Counted from the stretch's first letter, positions 24,684-33,933 are shown. The stretch: 64,000 nt of DNA from CBDFJH01 sp965198095 (GCA_965198095.1 OZ240239.1:2232001-2296000), one strand, 5' to 3'. Program-made: numbers and translations. The notes: generated by a model from the sequence alone, not told the origin.

Positions 24684-24949
24684 GGGCAACCTCGTGGATG
24701 GATGTCCATCTCCCGGAAGTTCCTTACCGGGTGCTTTGGACGGGCCTGCCACGACACTGTCTTCGGTTTTCAGGAGAAGTGAAATCTAGACACGTGAAGG
24801 GGTTTCTGTTCGCCGACGGGGCCGAAACGAGGGACGAGCGTTTTCAAATAGGGGCGCGGCGAATCGATCGAACCGAGCGTTGGAGGACGTCACAGCCTGG
24901 CTCACAAGACATCCCTTGCAGAGGCCGTTGAGACACCGCCGAACGAGGG

Positions 24950-26155
24950 CTATTCGAGATTCGCCGATGACCCGGAGCTGTTTTCCGGGCTTTGTTTTTG
25001 CTCCGCCGCACGCGTGGCAGCCCTGTAGACTTCAAGGATGGAAACGTCGTTCTCCCGGGCAATCCGGGCACAGTCTTCAAACTCTGGCGTAACGAGCGTT
25101 CGTCCGCCCGAATGAGAAACCTTTACGGTTACCGGTCCAAACGGCGTTTGAAAGGCCGCCTGCTGCCGGGTGACGGATTGCCGCTCGACGCGGCTCACCC
25201 TTACGCCGAGGGTCGTTGTCTCGCGGAGTAGGATTGCCGAAAGCCGGTTGACCCTGGATGGGTCCGCCAGAACGCTCACCAGAATGCCGGGTCGACCCTT
25301 CTTCATGATCAGGGGCGTGAGATAGGCATCACGTGCGCCTTCGGCGAGCAGGCGATCCGTGATAAACCCATAGATCTCGGGCGACATGTCGTCGATGTTC
25401 GTTTCGATCAGGCAGAGTGAATCTGTTCGCAGGTTGTTCTCAAGTTCCCCAAGTTCTACTCTCAGCAGGTTTGGCACCTGTTCAAGGTCGCGCGTTCCGG
25501 CTCCATATCCGATAGATTTCGTGCGCAGGATCTCCCGACTTCCGACCTCTGTTGCGAGCGTCGAGAGGATGGCCGCTCCGGTTGGCGTGACCAGTTCGTA
25601 AGGGATCTCGGTCCGCTCGGTGGGAAGCCCCTTGCACAGAGCCACGACGGCCGGCGCTGGTATGGGTAGCGCTCCGTGGGCGCCTTGGGTTGTTCCTCGA
25701 CCGAACCGAATCACCGACGCGTAGACCCTTTCCACGTCCAGAAGATCTAGACAGATCAGCGTTCCCATAACGTCGACGATAGCATCCATGGCCCCGACTT
25801 CGTGGAAGGCCACGGTTTCGACAGCGTGGCCGTGCACCTCCGCTTCGGCTTGGGCGAGGCGTTCGAAGATCTTCCGAGCGCTGCGCCTTATCTTTTCTGT
25901 GGTTGAGCATTTGTCCAGAAGTTCCAAGACGTGACGGAGATGCCTGTGTTTCTCCGTCTCTTTCGTAATCACGTCCACCTTCGTGGCACCGATTTCGTGC
26001 CTCGTGACCTTTCTGGACCGGATCTCAACGTCCGGAAGGTCCAATTTCCGGACATTCGCCTGGAGGGTATCAAGCGAAAGACCCGCATCCAGCAGGCTTC
26101 CCAGCAACATATCTCCGCTGATACCGGAAAAGCAGTCGAAATGGGCAACTTTCAT
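24950..26155 (-). CDS. larC: LarC-family nickel-pincer cofactor protein
   Basis: LarC inserts nickel into the pyridinium pincer cofactor of lactate racemase and related enzymes. ATG 26155 gives MKVAHFDCFSGISGDM, the diagnostic start of the family, and 401 residues. Other signatures: FHEVGAMDAIVDVMG, VTPTGAAIL, ETNIDDMSPEIYGF and FGPVTVKVS. It is an intact single frame, whereas the Lactobacillus gene needs a frameshift. LarB, LarE and a LarA homologue are not in the window. It runs opposite to glnA. Confidence 0.92.
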   Translation of the reverse strand: MKVAHFDCFSGISGDMLLGSLLDAGLSLDTLQANVRKLDLPDVEIRSRKVTRHEIGATKVDVITKETEKHRHLRHVLELLDKCSTTEKIRRSARKIFERLAQAEAEVHGHAVETVAFHEVGAMDAIVDVMGTLICLDLLDVERVYASVIRFGRGTTQGAHGALPIPAPAVVALCKGLPTERTEIPYELVTPTGAAILSTLATEVGSREILRTKSIGYGAGTRDLEQVPNLLRVELGELENNLRTDSLCLIETNIDDMSPEIYGFITDRLLAEGARDAYLTPLIMKKGRPGILVSVLADPSRVNRLSAILLRETTTLGVRVSRVERQSVTRQQAAFQTPFGPVTVKVSHSGGRTLVTPEFEDCARIARENDVSILEVYRAATRAAEQKQSPENSSGSSANLE

Positions 26156-26267
26156 TCGACGTCCTGTGCAAAAAAGGCCGCAGCACGCCATGCCACGGCC
26201 AAACTTCGACTTCGGGTTTTGGGTCAGAGCCTTTTCAAATCCAGTTTGCTCAGACTACGTTCCGGCA

Positions 26268-27701
26268 TCAGAACGGTCTTTCCGTCCCCCTGAAGGCGCT
26301 GTCATCGAGCGACTCGTTTGCCTCCCGCGACCCATCATCCAAGCGGGCTGTCACGACAGAGCCCGCCGCGCCATCGAGCAGCGTCAAAAGGTGGTCGCGC
26401 CGTTGAACAAAGTCTGGGAGACGGGCGGAAGGGAGTGATTTCGGTCTTAGGCCGGCGACGACCTTCCCCGGGTCTTTCGGAACGTATTTTCCATTCTTGT
26501 GCCGGACGAAGAAGTTGTAGTGCACGTGAGGTCCCGTCGCCCTTCCGGTTGCGCCGACGTAACCGATCGTCTGCTTCTGCCTGACGTAGGCGCCCTTCCT
26601 GAGTCCTTTCCGGAATCGACTCAAGTGTCCATAGCCCGTCTTGTAGCCATTCTTGTGCCGGATCTCGATATATTTGCCGAGTGCGCCCTTTCGCCCAATA
26701 AACGTGACAGTTCCATCGGCTGTCACCCAGACTCGCGATCCGGAGTCGGCCGCATAATCGATGCCGTGATGAGGAATGATCTTTTTCAAGATGGGATGAA
26801 AGCGCCTCGGGTTGTAACGGGAGCTGATGCGGCGGTAGTTTAAAGGAGACTTCAAGAAGAGTCCCTGGAGCGACTTCCCGTCGGCGTCGTAGTAACCTGA
26901 CCCGATCTGAGGATCTTCGAATCGGAAGGCCTGGTAGTTGCTCCTGGCGGTGGCATACTCCGCCGCGAGGATATCCCCATAACGCAGGAAACGTCCGTCT
27001 CTTGAGAGCTTTTCTACGATCAGGGAAAATCGGTCATTGGCCCTGCAGTCGACCATGAAATCGACGTAGTATTCAAAGATGTCCACCATCTTGTCGCTCA
27101 GCACGGCGGGATCTTCTCCGGTCGCGGCGAGGGCATTCCAGAGCACGTCCTTGATCGCGCCGGAGACGACAATCACCTCCCGGTCGAGAAGGGTCCGCTC
27201 CTTCTTTGCGCGCAACGACCCGTTTTCGCGGAGGGCGACGAACCGGATCTCCGAGGCTCCGTTTTTCACGAATTCGAAGGTCTGGATCATCCCCACGCTG
27301 TCGATGCCCAGCCGGTAACGGTCTCCACGCTGCACCAAGTTGGGATTGAACCCGGATCGGTGGACTCCCGCGCGGACCGCCGAAACGAGGCCAAACACCT
27401 GATCGTGAGAAACGCCCTTTTCCAGCAGTGCTTCTGAAAAGGCCTGTTGCGATTCGATCTGTCCGGAGATTTCCGTGAGTTGGGGTTCTGGCTTTACGGA
27501 GAGCGCAGCCTGAGGCTGCGTTGCGGGCGGCAGATCTGATTCCGGGTGTCCGGGCGCCGTCTTGGACGCTGAGCGGGGCATACTGCCCATCCCCGCCCAA
27601 GCCACGAATACGAACACAGAAAGGATCGCGAGGATGGCTGACAGGAATTTACGTCTTCGAGCCCTTGCTCGATTTTCCCTCAGCCTCTCATATAGTGGCA
27701 T
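26268..27701 (-). CDS. M23-family peptidoglycan metallopeptidase
   Basis: A 477-residue envelope protein with a basic cytoplasmic start (RARRRKF), one membrane segment (about 19-37) and an OapA/LysM-like middle. The zinc peptidase domain has HHGIDYA (about 311) and GPHVHYNFF (about 390), the HxxxD and HxH ligands of lysostaphin-type enzymes. It probably cuts peptide cross-bridges for growth or division. The C-terminal ~60 residues after the catalytic core are a polar tail. Promoter at 27779-27806. Confidence 0.92.
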   Translation of the reverse strand: MPLYERLRENRARARRRKFLSAILAILSVFVFVAWAGMGSMPRSASKTAPGHPESDLPPATQPQAALSVKPEPQLTEISGQIESQQAFSEALLEKGVSHDQVFGLVSAVRAGVHRSGFNPNLVQRGDRYRLGIDSVGMIQTFEFVKNGASEIRFVALRENGSLRAKKERTLLDREVIVVSGAIKDVLWNALAATGEDPAVLSDKMVDIFEYYVDFMVDCRANDRFSLIVEKLSRDGRFLRYGDILAAEYATARSNYQAFRFEDPQIGSGYYDADGKSLQGLFLKSPLNYRRISSRYNPRRFHPILKKIIPHHGIDYAADSGSRVWVTADGTVTFIGRKGALGKYIEIRHKNGYKTGYGHLSRFRKGLRKGAYVRQKQTIGYVGATGRATGPHVHYNFFVRHKNGKYVPKDPGKVVAGLRPKSLPSARLPDFVQRRDHLLTLLDGAAGSVVTARLDDGSREANESLDDSAFRGTERPF

Positions 27702-27778
27702 TCCGCTCGCTTCGAATCGGTGATTTTGAGGCCGGAGAGCTGGCGCGAATGATCATGCTAAGGACAATACGCACAAGA

Positions 27779-27806
27779 AGATAAGTTCAATGGCAAAGCC
27801 TGTCAA
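27779..27806 (-). promoter_or_regulatory. Promoter of the M23 peptidase gene
   Basis: Minus strand: TTGACA (27806-27801), 16-base spacer, TTATCT (27784-27779). Start expected about 70 bases before the ATG. Confidence 0.6.
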
Positions 27807-27858
27807 CATTTTCCTGCGAGCGAGACCGGTCTGTCCGGGAAAGTGCTCTCGGAAATTT

Positions 27859-27902
27859 TCAGATCGCCGATCCGTTTCGTCCCCACTCGTCAGATCGCCG
27901 AT
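27859..27902. repeat. 13-base direct repeat between divergent promoters
   Basis: TCAGATCGCCGAT occurs at 27859-27871 and 27890-27902, 31 bases apart (three helical turns). It lies between the divergent promoters of the peptidase gene and murA. The layout suggests a shared operator for two cell-wall genes. Confidence 0.45.
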
Positions 27903-27980
27903 TTTTTAGCGACTCGAGGTGCCGGCCGCGACTACGTTCACCCGTCCCTTCCTTCGGCAAATTGGACGTGGACTTTCCAC

Positions 27981-28009
27981 TTGAATTTTTCTCAAGGATT
28001 TGTTATAGT
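27981..28009 (+). promoter_or_regulatory. Promoter of murA
   Basis: TTGAAT (27981-27986), 17-base spacer, TATAGT (28004-28009). Start near 28016, about 50 bases before the ATG. Confidence 0.75.
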
Positions 28010-28066
28010 TTGACTTATACCACGAGCGATAACTCTCCGTCCCCCCGAAAAGTCGGAGGAGGTTTG

Positions 28067-29359
28067 ATGGAGCGATTCTTGATTGAAGGGGGGTACCCAC
28101 TCTCCGGAACGATTTCGCCCGCGGGCAACAAGAATGCTGCGCAAGCCTTGCTGGCGGCGACGCTTCTGACCAGGGAAGAGGTTGTCCTCAAGAACGTCCC
28201 GGATACCGGTGACATCGCCTGTATTGTGGAGATCTTGCGGGATCTAGGGGTCTCTGTTGGCGTTCCAGCCCCGCACGAGTTGGTTGTTTCAGCCCGTTCT
28301 ATCAAAAAGACCGCCTTGAGATCCGACCTTTGTCGGAAGGTGAGAGGCGGTTTTATGTTTTCTGGCCCACTTTTGGCGCGTTGCGGGGAGGCCACCGTTC
28401 CGAGGCCGGGGGGAGACAAGATCGGGAGGAGACGGGTGGATTCCCACATCATGGCGCTCGAGGCCCTTGGCGCGCGAATATCAACGAACCACGTCTACGA
28501 GATGGAAGCGCCCAAAGGCTTAAAAGGAACCGACATTTTCCTGGATGAACGGAGCGTGACTGCCACGGAGCACACCGTGATGTCCGCCGTGCGCGCGGAG
28601 GGAAGAACCGTGATTCGAAACGCGGCTTCGGAGCCTCACATTCAGGAACTTTGCCACCTGCTCAACAGTTTGGGTGCGAGGATTTCCGGTATCGGGACGA
28701 ATAAACTCACGGTCGAGGGTGTGGACACTCTGGGCGGAGGCGTTCATACGATTGGGCCTGACTACATGGAAGTCGGGAGTTTTATCGGGCTTGCCGCGGT
28801 GACAAACGGTGAGGTTCGAATCGCGAATGCCGCCCCGCATATCATGCGCCGAAGCCTGATGGTCTTTCGCCGTTTGGGTCTGGAAGTAGAGACCGATGGT
28901 GAAGACCTCGTCGTGCCCGATTATCAGAAACTGGAGATTGTGCCTGATGTGGGCAACGCCATCCCGAAGATCGACGATGACCCCTGGCCCGGTTTTCCGG
29001 CAGATCTGATGAGCATCGCCATCGTCGTGGCCACCCAGGCGAGAGGCACGGTCCTCTTTTTCGAGAAGATGTTCGAGTCTCGAATGTACTGGGTAGACCG
29101 GCTGATCGAGATGGGCGCGAAGATCATCTTGTGCGATCCGCATCGGGCGGTCGTGGTCGGCCCCTCCAAGCTGTATGGCGAGCATCTCATGAGTCCGGAC
29201 ATCCGTGCGGGTATGGCGCTGCTTATCGCCAGTTTCTGTGCGGAGGGTGAGAGCGTGATCGGCAATATCGAGCAGATCGATCGGGGATACGAGCGGATTG
29301 ACGAGCGGTTGCGGTCGTTGGGCGCCAAGATCCGCCGGGTCCAGATGAGTTTGGTTTGA
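28067..29359 (+). CDS. murA: UDP-GlcNAc 1-carboxyvinyltransferase
   Basis: First committed step of peptidoglycan synthesis, adding enolpyruvate to UDP-GlcNAc. ATG 28067 follows GGAGGAGG and gives 430 residues. Lys22 is in GNKNAAQA. The active-site loop reads RPGGDKIGRRRVDSH, with Asp117 where Escherichia coli has Cys115. This change occurs naturally in mycobacteria, chlamydiae and many Bacteroidota and is known to confer fosfomycin resistance. The rest of the EPSP-synthase fold motifs are intact. cca follows six bases after its stop. Confidence 0.96.
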   Translation: MERFLIEGGYPLSGTISPAGNKNAAQALLAATLLTREEVVLKNVPDTGDIACIVEILRDLGVSVGVPAPHELVVSARSIKKTALRSDLCRKVRGGFMFSGPLLARCGEATVPRPGGDKIGRRRVDSHIMALEALGARISTNHVYEMEAPKGLKGTDIFLDERSVTATEHTVMSAVRAEGRTVIRNAASEPHIQELCHLLNSLGARISGIGTNKLTVEGVDTLGGGVHTIGPDYMEVGSFIGLAAVTNGEVRIANAAPHIMRRSLMVFRRLGLEVETDGEDLVVPDYQKLEIVPDVGNAIPKIDDDPWPGFPADLMSIAIVVATQARGTVLFFEKMFESRMYWVDRLIEMGAKIILCDPHRAVVVGPSKLYGEHLMSPDIRAGMALLIASFCAEGESVIGNIEQIDRGYERIDERLRSLGAKIRRVQMSLV

Positions 29360-29365
29360 GTCGCC

Positions 29366-30724
29366 ATGGGCTGCGATCCGTTAAAGGAAGGCGCCACACA
29401 GGTCGTTCGGAAGCTCCAGAAAAGGGGATTTCGAGCGCTCCTTGCGGGTGGTTGCGTTCGAGACCGGCTTCTCGGGAATCGGCCTCGGGATTATGACATC
29501 GCGACCGATGCGGATCCTGAGGCGGTGATCGAAATTTTCCCCAACGCCCGAGCGGTGGGCGCCCAGTTCGGCGTGGTTATCGTGTCCAGCGGTGGACACG
29601 ATTATGAGGTGGCACGATTCCGGCGGGATTCGAGTTACGGCGACGGTCGGCATCCGGACCGGGTCGTGTTTTCCGACGCGCGAGAGGACGCCCTGCGTCG
29701 CGATTTTACCGTGAACGGAATGTTCTATGATCCGATCCGGAATCGGATCATAGACTATGTGGGTGGACAGCGTGATCTAGAGCGGGGGCTCATTCGAACG
29801 ATCGGTCCGCCCGAGCAGCGCCTCGGCGAAGATCGGTTGAGAATGATCCGAGCCATTCGATTCGGGAGTCGGTATGGCTGGAGGCTTGATGCGTCGCTGT
29901 TTCAGTCTATTCGCAAGTTCAGCGAACAGATTCAGGAGGTGAGTGTAGAGCGTCTCCGAGATGAGCTCTTGAGGATCCTCACCGAAGGAGGGGGGGCGAT
30001 GGGGGTCCGCTGGCTGTGCGACTCAGGGTTGATGAAACAGATCTTGCCCGAAGTCGTGCGGATGCAGGGTCTGCAGCAGCCCCCGGCATTTCACCCCGAA
30101 GGCGACGTTCTGACGCACACCCTGATCATGCTCGGGCTGATGAGGGCCGCCTCACCGGAGCTGGCGATGGGCGTTCTTCTTCACGATGTCGGCAAGCCAG
30201 CCACCATGGAGGTCAACGATCGGATTCGGTTTCACAACCACGACAAGGTGGGGGCTCGGATGGCCGGGGAGATCTGTAGGCGACTGCGATTCTCCCTGAA
30301 CTCGGCTGAACATATCGCGCGCCTCGTGGCGGATCACCATCAGTTTGCGCACGTTCGGCAGATGCGGCGGAGCCGGCTGAAGCGATTTCTCTCTACGGAT
30401 CGGTTTGAGGAACACATGGAGCTGCATCGGGTGGACTGCCTGGCCAGCCACGGAAATCTCGAGAATTACGACTTTTGCAGGGAGGCCCTGAATGAGTTTG
30501 GACCCGCAGATATCCGGCCGAAACCGCTCATCTCGGGCCGGGACCTGATCCTTCTCGGGTATACCCCGGGACCTGCGTTCAAGCGTGTCCTCTCTGCCGT
30601 GGAAGACGCCCAATTGGAAGGGACGGTGGTCAACCGCGAGGGGGCGCTCGCGGTCGCCGAAGGGATCTTTCGCAGGCTTGGGATTGTCCTGGCAAACGGA
30701 AAGAAAGCTGAAGATTGCGCGTGA
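29366..30724 (+). CDS. cca: tRNA nucleotidyltransferase / poly(A) polymerase family (CCA-adding type)
   Basis: A 452-residue class II nucleotidyltransferase. Motifs: LLAGGCVRDRLLGNRPRDYDIATDADP (catalytic DxD as DYD), RRDFTVNGMFYDP, and EDRLRMIRAIRF. An HD domain follows (LLHDVGKPAT ... HNHDKVG). Such proteins repair or add the CCA end of tRNA. Bacteria with split CC- and A-adding enzymes have similar proteins, so exact specificity is open. Its stop overlaps the GTG start of the next gene. Confidence 0.9.
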   Translation: MGCDPLKEGATQVVRKLQKRGFRALLAGGCVRDRLLGNRPRDYDIATDADPEAVIEIFPNARAVGAQFGVVIVSSGGHDYEVARFRRDSSYGDGRHPDRVVFSDAREDALRRDFTVNGMFYDPIRNRIIDYVGGQRDLERGLIRTIGPPEQRLGEDRLRMIRAIRFGSRYGWRLDASLFQSIRKFSEQIQEVSVERLRDELLRILTEGGGAMGVRWLCDSGLMKQILPEVVRMQGLQQPPAFHPEGDVLTHTLIMLGLMRAASPELAMGVLLHDVGKPATMEVNDRIRFHNHDKVGARMAGEICRRLRFSLNSAEHIARLVADHHQFAHVRQMRRSRLKRFLSTDRFEEHMELHRVDCLASHGNLENYDFCREALNEFGPADIRPKPLISGRDLILLGYTPGPAFKRVLSAVEDAQLEGTVVNREGALAVAEGIFRRLGIVLANGKKAEDCA

Positions 30725-31317
30725 TATTGCTCCGTCACCGCCACTGTTTTGCGTCCGTCGCAGCCGTGCTGGCCTGTGGGTTCGCTACCGAAGGCGGCGC
30801 CACGACCGTTGTCCGCTTCCCCTTCGACTCTCTCTGCGTTCGCGCGGAAACGATTGCCCACGTGCAGGTCGTGGACAAGCAAAGCTTTCGGGATGAAAGG
30901 CGCGGCGAAATTGTCACCCGGACGGTATTCAAGGTTCTGAGGTCCGTGAAAGGAGGGGCAGCCCAAGAGATCGCGATTACACTGCCGGGTGGGCGCGTAG
31001 AAGGTCAGCGTCTCCGCGTTCCGGGCATGCCCGAGTTCACGCCTCAGCAGGAGGCGGTGCTGTTTCTGACGGGATCGGCCGGCCGGGGTTCCCCGTGGCC
31101 CGTCGGCCTGGGTCAAGGCTGTTACGATGTGCTGGCCGGGGATCAGGGACGCCAAGTCGTACTTCAAGCCAACGTAACCCCAATCCCGAACGGACCCCTG
31201 TTTAAGCCGAGTTCCCATCGACCCTTCCGTGTTTCCCTCGACGACTTTCTGGCGCAAGTAAACGCCGTTCTCTCCTCCCCGGATTCGCAAACGGTGGACC
31301 CGAAATCCCCGCGCTGA
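30721..31317 (+). CDS. Secreted protein of unknown function
   Basis: A GTG start overlaps the cca stop (GTGA) and gives 198 residues. A signal peptide precedes about residue 27 (ASVAAVLACGFATEGGA). The mature part has a repeated pattern I recognise only as a conserved exported domain: an alcohol-like start (RAETIAHVQVVDKQSF), TVFKVLRSVKGG, then LPGGRVEGQRLRVPGMPEFTPQQ and EAVLFL. Relatives often occur beside matrixin-type metalloproteases in uncultured FCB genomes. No catalytic residues are evident. Confidence 0.75.
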   Translation: MILLRHRHCFASVAAVLACGFATEGGATTVVRFPFDSLCVRAETIAHVQVVDKQSFRDERRGEIVTRTVFKVLRSVKGGAAQEIAITLPGGRVEGQRLRVPGMPEFTPQQEAVLFLTGSAGRGSPWPVGLGQGCYDVLAGDQGRQVVLQANVTPIPNGPLFKPSSHRPFRVSLDDFLAQVNAVLSSPDSQTVDPKSPR

Positions 31318-31333
31318 AACCGGTATATTTCCC

Positions 31334-31361
31334 TTGACTTTCCGGTGCGTTTTCGCATAAT
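31334..31361 (+). promoter_or_regulatory. Promoter of the membrane protein gene
   Basis: TTGACT (31334-31339), 16-base spacer, CATAAT (31356-31361). Start about 80 bases before the ATG at 31449. Confidence 0.65.
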
Positions 31362-31448
31362 AGCCGTCTTAACCATTTAATTTTCTGTAGCCTGCAGCAT
31401 TTTAGCCTCTTTACCATCTGAGCCAGGGCAACGTCAAGGAGGCGCTTC

Positions 31449-32600
31449 ATGGCCAAGATGTACTTTGATATCCGCGACATATTTGGTGTGATTCGCTTGG
31501 GCTGGTCCGGTAAGAAGATCTGGGTGGGTCTATGCGGCTTGATTATCGCCACGGCCGGCTATGCCATTCTGACGACACTCGCCCACTCTTCTGCCGGCGT
31601 TACCCCCGGGGAGCTTTGGCAACGAGGCGGTCTCCATCCTTCGGCGCAGTGGGGCCGGATGCCCTTTTTGGGGACCGTGCTCTGGCTGCTGGGATGTCTC
31701 TTTTTCCTGGCGGTTGTTCTCTTGACCAGCTGTATGATCAGCAAGATCACTTATCAGCAGCTCAAGGGCGATGACTTCTACGGTTCGGGAGATGCGTTGA
31801 ACTTCCTCAAGAGCAACTGGACCGGCGTGCTGTTTGGACCCGTTGCCGTGCTGGCGCTCTTTGTCTTCTTTGTCGTGGTCGGCATCATCATCGGATGGTT
31901 GGCCAAGTTCCTTCCGGTTGGTTTTGCGATTGTTTTCATACCGGTCTTTTTTGCCGCGCTCGTCGCGGTCTTCATATCAATCAGCTTCGTCACTGCCTGC
32001 CTGATGGCCCCGGCCATTGTGGGTACTGTAGGAGAAGATACGCTTGAGGTCGTGATTCAGTCTTTTTCGCTGGTCTGGAGTCAGCCCTGGAGGCTGGTCG
32101 CCTACACGGTCTGGATGAAGATCTCGGTTCTCTTCGGCGTGACCATCCTGGGGGCCTTGATGAGCTGGACGCTCTGGCTTATTACGTGGGCGTGCGGGTT
32201 ATTCATGAAAGAGAAGCTCGCCAATGCACTTTCCGCGGCGAGCGACCATCTTCCGATCGCGTTGAGCCAGTTGAAAGTCGATGTTATGGCGAACCTTCCC
32301 GCCCCTGGAATGCCGTCAGGTTCCGAGATCTGGGCCGGGCGAATTCTTGCGGTCATGCTCACGCTGCTTCTGGGCGTATTTCTCGCGTATGCGCACTCGG
32401 CCTGTGCCTCTGGTCTGAGCCTGATCTACGTGATTCTCAGAAAGCGCAAGGACGACGAAAACCTACTCGAATGGGAGGAGCGAGGGGAGCCCGACGAGGC
32501 CCTGACGCCTGATGAACCGGCTCCCGAGGCGTCATCTTCGGAAGAGGGAGAAGCGTCCGGGGGCTCGGAGTCGAAAGAAGAGACGGGCGAAACGGAGTGA
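31449..32600 (+). CDS. Polytopic membrane protein of unknown function
   Basis: 383 residues behind AAGGAGG. About six or seven membrane segments are visible: WVGLCGLIIATAGYAI, LGTVLWLLGCLFFLAVVLL, VLFGPVAVLALFVFFVVVGI, VGFAIVFIPVFFAALVAVF, a long one near LMSWTLWLITWACGLF, and ILAVMLTLLLGVFLAYAH. The final ~45 residues are a strongly acidic Ser/Glu-rich tail (EEGEASGGSESKEETGETE) that should be cytoplasmic. I do not recognise the family. It has its own promoter. Confidence 0.8.
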   Translation: MAKMYFDIRDIFGVIRLGWSGKKIWVGLCGLIIATAGYAILTTLAHSSAGVTPGELWQRGGLHPSAQWGRMPFLGTVLWLLGCLFFLAVVLLTSCMISKITYQQLKGDDFYGSGDALNFLKSNWTGVLFGPVAVLALFVFFVVVGIIIGWLAKFLPVGFAIVFIPVFFAALVAVFISISFVTACLMAPAIVGTVGEDTLEVVIQSFSLVWSQPWRLVAYTVWMKISVLFGVTILGALMSWTLWLITWACGLFMKEKLANALSAASDHLPIALSQLKVDVMANLPAPGMPSGSEIWAGRILAVMLTLLLGVFLAYAHSACASGLSLIYVILRKRKDDENLLEWEERGEPDEALTPDEPAPEASSSEEGEASGGSESKEETGETE

Positions 32601-32899
32601 CGTATCGTGCCGGCCGGTCCTGACGGCGATTCGCGGGTGACATCGAGGCCTGGGGCTCCGGCTGGAACGGACGGACGTTACGTGTCTGGATGCCGGCATA
32701 GAATTGTCGCGCAAGGGCTTGAGATGTCCTTCCTGCCGCCCGAGGTTCCCTTCGCGGAGCCTCCCATCCCGCCGGAGCTGGAAACGGTAGCGGAACAAGC
32801 CAAAAGGTCCGCGCGAATCGCCCCGCAGGTCGACGTTCGGCTGCACCCATCTTACGTGACAGCCGAGACGACCCTACGCCGGGCGATTTGTCTTTTTAT
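32601..32899. other. Spacer with a possible truncated gene
   Basis: ATG 32724 opens a frame to 32927 starting MSFLPPEVPFAEPPIPPELE, then VAEQAKRSARIAPQVDVRLH. It has coding-like third-position bias but no clear ribosome site, and it runs into the transposase remnant. It may be the stump of a gene broken by that insertion. Not confident. Confidence 0.25.
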
Positions 32900-33490
32900 G
32901 AAGCTCATCCGGAAATGCTATGGGTAGACCCAAGATGTTGTGTTTTGGCGTCAGGATAGAGATGCAGGCCGTCGCAGTGAATGCGCGGTTCCGGTCGCCG
33001 CCGGCCATGCGCTTGACCTTCTCGACCTGTGCGTTGATGGATCCGTTGAGTGCGTTGGTGATACGGTGGGGCAGGTAGGTGAGGATACTGCCGAGGCGTC
33101 GCTTGCGTGTCTTGGTCACTTCAACGACCGGCTGTAGTCGGCTGTGTGTGGTCCAGAAGTACCAGCGGTTATAGAAGCGCCGCGCCCCACCCTTCACGGT
33201 GGTAGCTCCACAGCTGTTGCAAGGTCTCCTTGATGGCCCAGGCGCGGCTGACCTTTGAGGTCCGAACGCCCGAGTTCATCTAAGCGTGGCAGCCGCGCCT
33301 GGACGCAGGTCGCCACATCACAGGTGTCCAGATGACGCCACGCCCGCTCAGACGAGTGATCAACACCGAGCACCAAGCCTCACACCGCGGACAACGCAAC
33401 TTGATCCCGCGCTCATGGTCCACATACACATCGACACGACTCTGAGACTCTTCAAACCGAACGTCCGTGACGGCCCAAATTGACAAATCA
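32900..33490 (-). pseudogene. Remnant ISL3-family transposase
   Basis: Minus-strand pieces of an ISL3 transposase in several frames. The N-terminal zinc region is DVRFEESQSRVDVYVDHERG...LRCPRCEAWCSV (33460-33350). After a frameshift comes AWRHLDTCDVATCVQARLPR. The C-terminal block is FYNRWYFWTTHSRLQPV ... LTYLPHRITNALNGSINAQ (33180-33000). The central ~200 residues with most of the DDE catalytic core are deleted. No terminal inverted repeats were identified. A dead element. Confidence 0.85.
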
Positions 33491-33525
33491 GCGATCTCCT
33501 ACCCCTATGATACCACATATTGGAG

Positions 33526-33630
33526 GTGCCCACACTCAACCCGGAAGAGCACTTTTATGAAAGCGATGCCCTCGAAGGCCGTGTGCTCCTGATCCTCGGA
33601 GACGAAGGTCTGCCCTCGGTCTATTCGTAA
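33526..33630 (+). pseudogene. Possible gene fragment or small ORF
   Basis: A 34-residue frame from GTG 33526 (PTLNPEEHFYESDALEGRVL ... GDEGLPSVYS) looks coding-like but has no usable ribosome site (GGAG abuts the start). It may be the 3' scrap of a gene disrupted by the neighbouring insertion sequence. Confidence 0.25.
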
Positions 33631-33642
33631 GCGAAAGATCTG

Positions 33643-33933
33643 ATGATGCACAGAATTCTACCGCTCATCTTGTTACTGTGCCTGGGACCGTTCGGGTGCT
33701 CCAAGACCCACACCTACACAGCCTACGAGGTCGTGAGGACGCCTCGAGCGCTTCGGCCGGATGACAGGGTGGAGATCGTGCTCAAGGGGGGAAGCGTCAT
33801 ACGCGGGCATATGGCGGGCGTGGAAGACGAAAAACTGATTCTCTTCGACGACGATGGGACTCGGCTGAGCATTCCCTGGGAGGATGTGCGTGCCGTTCAG
33901 CGCATAAGGAGGGTTCAGACAAAGGGATACTAG
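33643..33933 (+). CDS. Small exported protein, possible lipoprotein
   Basis: 96 residues: hydrophobic signal (ILPLILLLCLGPFGCSK) with a Cys at residue 19 preceded by Gly. The lipobox (PFGC) is weak, so lipidation is uncertain. The mature part resembles a small beta-barrel of the RVEIVLKGGSVIRGHMAGVEDEKLILF type, ending IPWEDVRAVQRI, a pattern found in short proteins of unknown role. It converges with the next gene, the two ends overlapping by four bases. Confidence 0.65.
   Translation: MMHRILPLILLLCLGPFGCSKTHTYTAYEVVRTPRALRPDDRVEIVLKGGSVIRGHMAGVEDEKLILFDDDGTRLSIPWEDVRAVQRIRRVQTKGY

Noticed and set aside
24684..24949. Open frame of 83 residues between glnA and larC
   Set aside because: No ribosome site, irregular composition and no family signature. 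Probably intergenic.
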